Source: Sinohyriopsis cumingii
Taxonomy: Eukaryota; Mollusca; Bivalvia; Unionida; Unionidae
Length of the DNA: 64,000 bases
Reading direction: 5' to 3'
NCBI GenBank assembly: GCA_028554795.2
Contig: CM068824.1
Location: forward strand, 161,522,130 to 161,586,129
The position numbers were made by a program, and so were the translations under genes. Shown here one piece after another: positions 57,986 through 64,000 of this stretch. The first letter of the stretch is position 1. Each line of letters starts with the position of its first letter. The notes beneath the pieces are model-generated. The model was not told the DNA's origin. It saw only the letters and a list, made by a program, of their open reading frames with translations, and ran no database searches.

Positions 57986-58670
57986 AACCCATGTATGGCA
58001 TAGACCTCAGAGAAACTTGCGCGAGTTTCAACCCATGTATGGCATAGACCTTAGAGAAACTTGCGCGAGTTTCAACCCATGTATGGCATAGACCTCAGAG
58101 AAACTTGCGCGAGTTTCAACCCATGTATGGCATAGACCTTAGAGAAACTTGCGCGAGTTTCAACCCATGTATGGCATAGACCTCAGAGAAACTTGCGCGA
58201 GTTTCAACCCATGTATGGCATAGACCTCAGAGAAACTTGCGCGAGTTTCAACCCATGTATGGCATAGACCTTAGAGAAACTTGCGCGAGTTTCAACCCAT
58301 GTATGGCATAGACCTCAGAGAAACTTGCGCGAGTTTCAACCCATGTATGGCATAGACCTCAGAGAAACTTGCGCGAGTTTCAACCCATGTATGGCATAAA
58401 CCTCAGAGAAACTTGCGCGAGTTTCAACCCATGTATGGCATAGACCTTAGAGAAACTTGCGCGAGTTTCAACCCATGTATGGCATAGACCTCAGAGAAAC
58501 TTGCGCGAGTTTCAACCCATGTATGGCATAGACCTCAGAGAAACTTGCGCGAGTTTCAACCCATGTATGGCATAGACCTCAGAGAAACTTGCGCGAGTTT
58601 CAACCCATGTATGGCATAGACCTCACAGAACCTTACAATAGCCAGAACCCATGTATGGCGCAGATATCTT
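57986..58670. repeat. 44-bp minisatellite with internal palindrome, ~15 units
   Basis: Unit 'cccatgtatggcatagacct' + 'cagagaaacttgcgcgagtt' + 'tcaa', nearly identical copies (ctcag/cttag variation), with two diverged units at the right end. Each unit holds the near-palindrome GAAACTTGCGCGAGTTTC. Confidence 0.95.
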
Positions 58671-58679
58671 AGAGCCTTG

Positions 58680-59814
58680 AGAGAGTCAGGTTACGCTGAA
58701 AACAATAAGTTAAACGAAAAGGAAGCTAATGTACCGGCGCATTGTGCAACGACAGATTTATATGCAAGAAAAAACCGTATAAATAAACATTCCAGCACAT
58801 TCATGGACTAACATTATAATGCAATAACTAAATAAGCCCCATTAAGCAAATTCTCGGTCTTTAAAAAACCAAACTATTATCTGCAAGAAATCAATTGTAA
58901 ATGTTTGCATCTTTAATTTTGTTATGTTTCGCCAATTTGTTATTATGTTATTTCCAAAAGGACAAATTTGGATATATTGTTCGATTTAGTATAAGTCAAA
59001 ATATATTTTTATGTTCTCTACATTGTATGATAATTTTATATCACTGAGACCTTTTTTATGGAATGGGGACGAGGAAGTAACGTAACTGTCTTTGCACGAA
59101 AAGTTTGGAGGTGACTCTCAAAAATATTTATTGATATCTATTGATCTGCACACAATACTAACATTTTATCTGAAGGGTGAGAAATGTGGTTTTAATATCT
59201 GCAACGGCATATTTCTTACATATTAATATATGATATGTGAATTGAATTTTCCAATATATTTTCAAATTACCAAGTAAAATCAATTCTGTAATGTTAGCTC
59301 TATTCTGGTTCAGGCTCTTACATAACTGATAATTTAATTAATTAGAAGGACATCCGTTCTGGGGATATGACCCACGTGACATTAACATTTATTTAAACCC
59401 TTAAAGAATCTAGCTAACGAATCTCAGAATATTTTATCCAGGACATTGCGAAGACAATTCATGGAAATAAACCAATGACACAGTTTTAGTTGGGCCCTAT
59501 GAGAACGAGAAGAAAAACCTCTCAACTCACACGCGAAGCCACAAGGCTCAACGAATTTTCTAACATCTTGTATAGGTTTGTTTAGCGTACTATACATATT
59601 GTGTGATGTCATGTACCTCCTAGACATTGCGCCATCAGCCATGCTGTTTACGGACACATTGCTATGATAAAGCGTTCAGTAGACCATATTGTTGTTTTCA
59701 TCTTTATTTAGGTGACAACTTTTGTGTTGTCCAAGAAGGGCTTTTAAATAGTTGTTGTGAAACAATAATGTTATGGAAATTCGACTGACTGTTCCTGTCT
59801 TTATGCATTGTATG

Positions 59815-59815
<1 letters not shown>
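58680..59815. other. No supported gene
   Basis: AT-rich sequence with short frames only, e.g. a 77-residue minus-strand frame at 59424-59657 that shows no domain. Confidence 0.4.

Positions 59816-59869
<54 letters not shown>
59816..59869. repeat. (ATA)n microsatellite
   Basis: Eighteen or so trinucleotide units immediately before duplicated copy B. Confidence 0.95.
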
Positions 59870-59871
<2 letters not shown>

Positions 59872-60740
59872 GTTATTTTTTAAATTATTAGCAAGTTAAT
59901 TTGTAAATTATAAGTAATAATTAATTCTAGTCAGCAATGAAAATGTCATGGATCAGAAAAGTAATAAAAAACGCAACAAAATAATTTTTCTAATTAACAC
60001 TGAGTTTGAAAACCTTTTTACATAGCAATTTATTGCATATCAATGATCTAATCCTTAATTTATCGGATGATAAATTTGGTAAAATGTTTAAATGAAGGGA
60101 AAGAATTCACAAAAGTAGACACTGAGACGGCGGGCAAAATACTATCCTTACCGCACTTGTATAATTCGCTTATGATGCGATCAGAAAACGTTGTGTTCTT
60201 TTTGGGAAAATGGCACGAAAAAGATGCTCGCAATAAATCATAATGGGGTCTAGTTTAGGCTAACTCATCACGTCGTCTACTAACCCAGAACCGCTTCTTT
60301 ATTCACAGCGGCTTATTCCCACTGGTAATTTTTTACTCAAGCGGGCGTGGATCTGCGTGGAATCTTTGCTTCTTGTTTGAGCGCAATTTTTGTGGAAGAT
60401 ACGCTGAATTTTGTCAGTTCCTATCGCAAGTTTTCGACGAGCTAGTCTTTATACACTACCTACCTATCAGAAGAACAGATGTTGCAGAGGCAATCCCGAT
60501 AAGGATCACTCTTTATCATGATGCGCGAAAATTGATGACGAATAAAAGAAAATGACAGCTCACCAGCTCAGACTGGCACGGCATACAAACAGGTTCACAC
60601 AAAAGATACACGAGATCCGTATACCCACAGTTGTCTTAATGGGTCACCGACGAAGGCAGCTACAATCTTGGGTAGTCACACAATACAAGGCCTAAACCAA
60701 ATGGAGAAACGGTAGCCCCTATAAACAATGCAACAATATA
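59870..60740. repeat. ~850-bp duplicated sequence, copy B (LTR-like)
   Basis: Counterpart of 56551-57402, again from TGTTA to CAACA. It is followed directly by a more GC-rich, coding-like stretch (60763-61287), as an LTR followed by an internal region would be. Confidence 0.5.
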
Positions 60741-60762
60741 GTGGCTGCTCTCTGGGCATCTG

Positions 60763-61290
60763 ATGTTTGTTGACGACGTATACGTGTTTGCCTATCTCCG
60801 CCTTAAGGACATCGCGTATAGAAAGGTTAGCGTGCTCTGTACGACCGGGGATGGCAGGTCTCCCAGAGTCGTTGCTTCGGATATGCCGGAGCGGAGCAGA
60901 AGACCATCACCGCCAGCCGCACCGGCATTAAGAACACACACACACACACACACACACACACATCAACGATATAAAAAAAATACGGGGATTGCGTTTGGGA
61001 CGCGTTGGAGGCGCAAAACAATCCCGAAAGCAGCAAGCCCTACACCGCCGTCTTTGTTACCACGGTGGAAGTCACAAAGGTCCACAAGGAGAATCTGCAG
61101 ACGTGCCTGGCAGACTCCGATTGACGATTTCTCATCCACATACACGGGATCTACTCCATCGACTACGTGCGTGCATTCTATGACGTTTTCGACAGGGAGC
61201 ATTTGCTACAATACCTGCTGCCATAAGATCTCAGGCTGCAAGGGGAAGATATCCCCGTATGCGAGATACGGACATGTTGAATTTTAGACG
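60763..61290 (+). pseudogene. GC-richer coding-like fragment, unidentified
   Basis: The GC content rises sharply from the surroundings. Plausible protein segments appear in more than one frame: 'MFVDDVYVFAYLRLKDIAYR' at 60763 and, in another frame, 'KPYTAVFVTTVEVTKVHKEN' and 'RAFYDVFDREHLLQYLLP' around 61050-61230, interrupted by a (CA)n run at 60936-60963 and by stops. Probably a broken internal gene of a mobile element linked to copy B. I do not recognise the family. Confidence 0.35.
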
Positions 61291-61674
61291 TACACGACCT
61301 CTTCAATTAACTCCTTTCATCTTTGAGGTATTTTTCAAACTGACTAGAGAGCCATATATGTTCCTATTAATCCATATTTCGCTTTCTACTCATTAAAACA
61401 ATGAAAAGTATCATTAGTCTCGAGCACGCCAATAATATTATGTATGTGGACTCCCATTTCACAACCCCTTCTATTTTCCTCATGGCTTTTCTTAGCAGGA
61501 AAATATGCGTTATGGGTTTATCAGAGCGCCAATTATGAGGCTAACACGTTTGTTTGTTTTTCCCGCAGAGACGATCACGAGCTTTCGAGAGACTACCCTT
61601 ATAGGAAATATATCTGTCATTGTGTATGTTATTCAAATATGAATTTCCATATTTAGGTTCATTTCATTCTTCCT

Positions 61675-61679
<5 letters not shown>

Positions 61680-61730
<51 letters not shown>
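61680..61730. repeat. (TC)n microsatellite
   Basis: Uninterrupted dinucleotide run. Confidence 0.95.
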
Positions 61731-62900
<1,170 letters not shown>

Positions 62901-63507
62901 ATTGTCTGTCAGTTATAACTTTTTTATTTTTTTTTATTTTTCATTAAATGATATTGTAATGTAAATTTATTCACTAGAGCTGATACTTTTTCAGAAAATA
63001 GTTTGTTGACTATTAGTTTATAAACGCCAGGTGTTTATCTAAATCCTGACCTTGTTTCAAAATTTGTAACATCCACGTAAACATTTCTATTTTATTTTAA
63101 AATGATTGGTTGCTGTTGAGGTCATGATGGGACTTCGAGTTTAAGATGTAAACAATTTGTTTTATATCTTTTATTTCTTAGAGTAAAATGATTGGTTTTC
63201 GTCGGGGTCACACTGTGTAGACGTGATCTTTAACAAGTACTTACCTTCTATAAATTTCCAGAAGATGATCACGTGACCCCATGTTTACGTTTTAGGATAC
63301 GATATAACCTCTGTTTTGGAGAGTTATTCTCAGTAGAAGCTGGGATGTTAAACTGATAGTTTTATGTTCTGCTGTTTGGAGTTATTTCAAATTACTTTGA
63401 TTCAAAAGGATTAATTACGTTATTTTTCTGGAAAATACATGTGCTCATGTGAGATTCTTAATCAAAGACAGGTCTTATAAGAAATTTATCTAAATTTCCA
63501 AACCGGA

Positions 63508-63702
63508 GTGATAATTCTTGTTTCTACAAGGAACTGTAGATTCAACACTACAGATTTCATCATACGTCATCGTCTTCCATTGTGGATTCTTCGTCGGGAT
63601 TCGAACTTGACATCAGTAGATCATTTTGTTATTAAGACTTCAAAAATTTTATTCGTGGATTATTCTTGGATTATTTTTGGATTTGATTCTATAAAACCGT
63701 AA
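63508..63702 (+). other. Possible 5' exon ending at a splice donor
   Basis: A 64-residue frame ends at 'aaaccgtaagttc', where the phase allows an exon end before GTAAGT (63702). Upstream sequence has CACGTG and ATTGG boxes (63100-63280). No domain is recognised and no acceptor is in view. Weak suggestion only. Confidence 0.15.
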
Positions 63703-64000
63703 GTTCATATTTTTTCATTTTTACAGAATTTTTCCAGGGAAATAAATCATTGTATTTTTAAAATCTTGTTGTTTTCACTCTTTCTGGTGGTACTGTTTAT
63801 TCGAGCCTAAACATATAGTTAAGAAACATTATTTCTCATTGCTGGGACATGTTACTCCCATCATATTAGAGGACTTTCTTTTGTATTAAATAATGTATCA
63901 TTCATAAAATACGTTTGACACGAGGTGAAAATATTAAATGATGATTAATATAGCTATTGTTGATCTGATAAAGAATCACATAGACATTTAATATTTGAAT

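Noticed and set aside
57986..58670. CRISPR array
   Set aside because: The 44-bp units are contiguous with no unique spacers, and the genome is animal.
56551..60740. A complete LTR retrotransposon
   Set aside because: No primer-binding site, polypurine tract, pol motifs or matching target duplication could be seen; kept only as a duplicated LTR-like repeat.

Overview
The window looks like non-coding, repeat-rich chromosome of a marine invertebrate, most likely a bivalve or another mollusc. The flanks are AT-rich and full of long (TA)n, (CATA)n, (TC)n and (CA)n tracts, minisatellites, broken LINE reverse transcriptases, and a tRNA-headed SINE whose body I recall from bivalve genomes (recalled, not searched). 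I see no intact host gene.

The main object is one integrated Polinton/Maverick (adintovirus-like) element at 37472-56010 (18,539 bp). It has ~374-bp terminal inverted repeats (TIRs), AG...CT ends and a perfect 6-bp target duplication (gctgcc). It landed inside an older LINE reverse transcriptase relic, pieces of which lie on both sides. Inside, left to right: a leftward small gene; a bidirectional promoter; a Q/E-rich coiled-coil gene; a leftward double zinc-knuckle gene; protein-primed DNA polymerase B; a BIR-domain (IAP-like) gene; a run of unrecognised small genes; packaging ATPase; lysine-rich core protein; a small Polinton-conserved basic protein; a second conserved protein; integrase with chromodomain; penton-like protein (N-terminal part missing); pVI/pX-like protein; major capsid protein; an HPSQ-motif protein; adenain-like protease; and three small coiled-coil genes at the right end. 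Many large genes carry stops or frameshifts, so this copy is dead, but TIRs, target duplication, promoters and the protease are well preserved.

The most unusual signal is a set of five metazoan histone-mRNA-type 3' stem-loops (6-bp stem, 4-nt loop UUUC/UUUA, then ACCMA, then a purine-rich AAAGA element ~15 nt later). Each lies 15-29 nt after the stop of a small, intronless, TATA-driven terminal gene, including one in each TIR. The structural genes instead have TATA boxes and AATAAA signals. This suggests the element's accessory (probably early) genes use the S-phase, SLBP/U7-dependent histone processing pathway. A decayed stem-loop of the same kind occurs at the end of a second, older Polinton relic.

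That second relic (about 25.4-33.1 kb, minus strand) keeps, in the same order, fragments of polymerase B, core protein, the two small conserved proteins, integrase with chromodomain remnant, and the stem-loop. It has been invaded by two minisatellites. The rest of the window holds a ~4.9-kb ~43-bp satellite (2879-7765), 36-bp minisatellites (8.7-9.7, 28.4-28.7 and 29.8-31.8 kb), a 42-bp one (13.1 kb), a 44-bp one (58 kb), LINE and mariner-like relics, two short hairpin elements, and an ~850-bp duplicated LTR-like sequence (56.55 and 59.87 kb).
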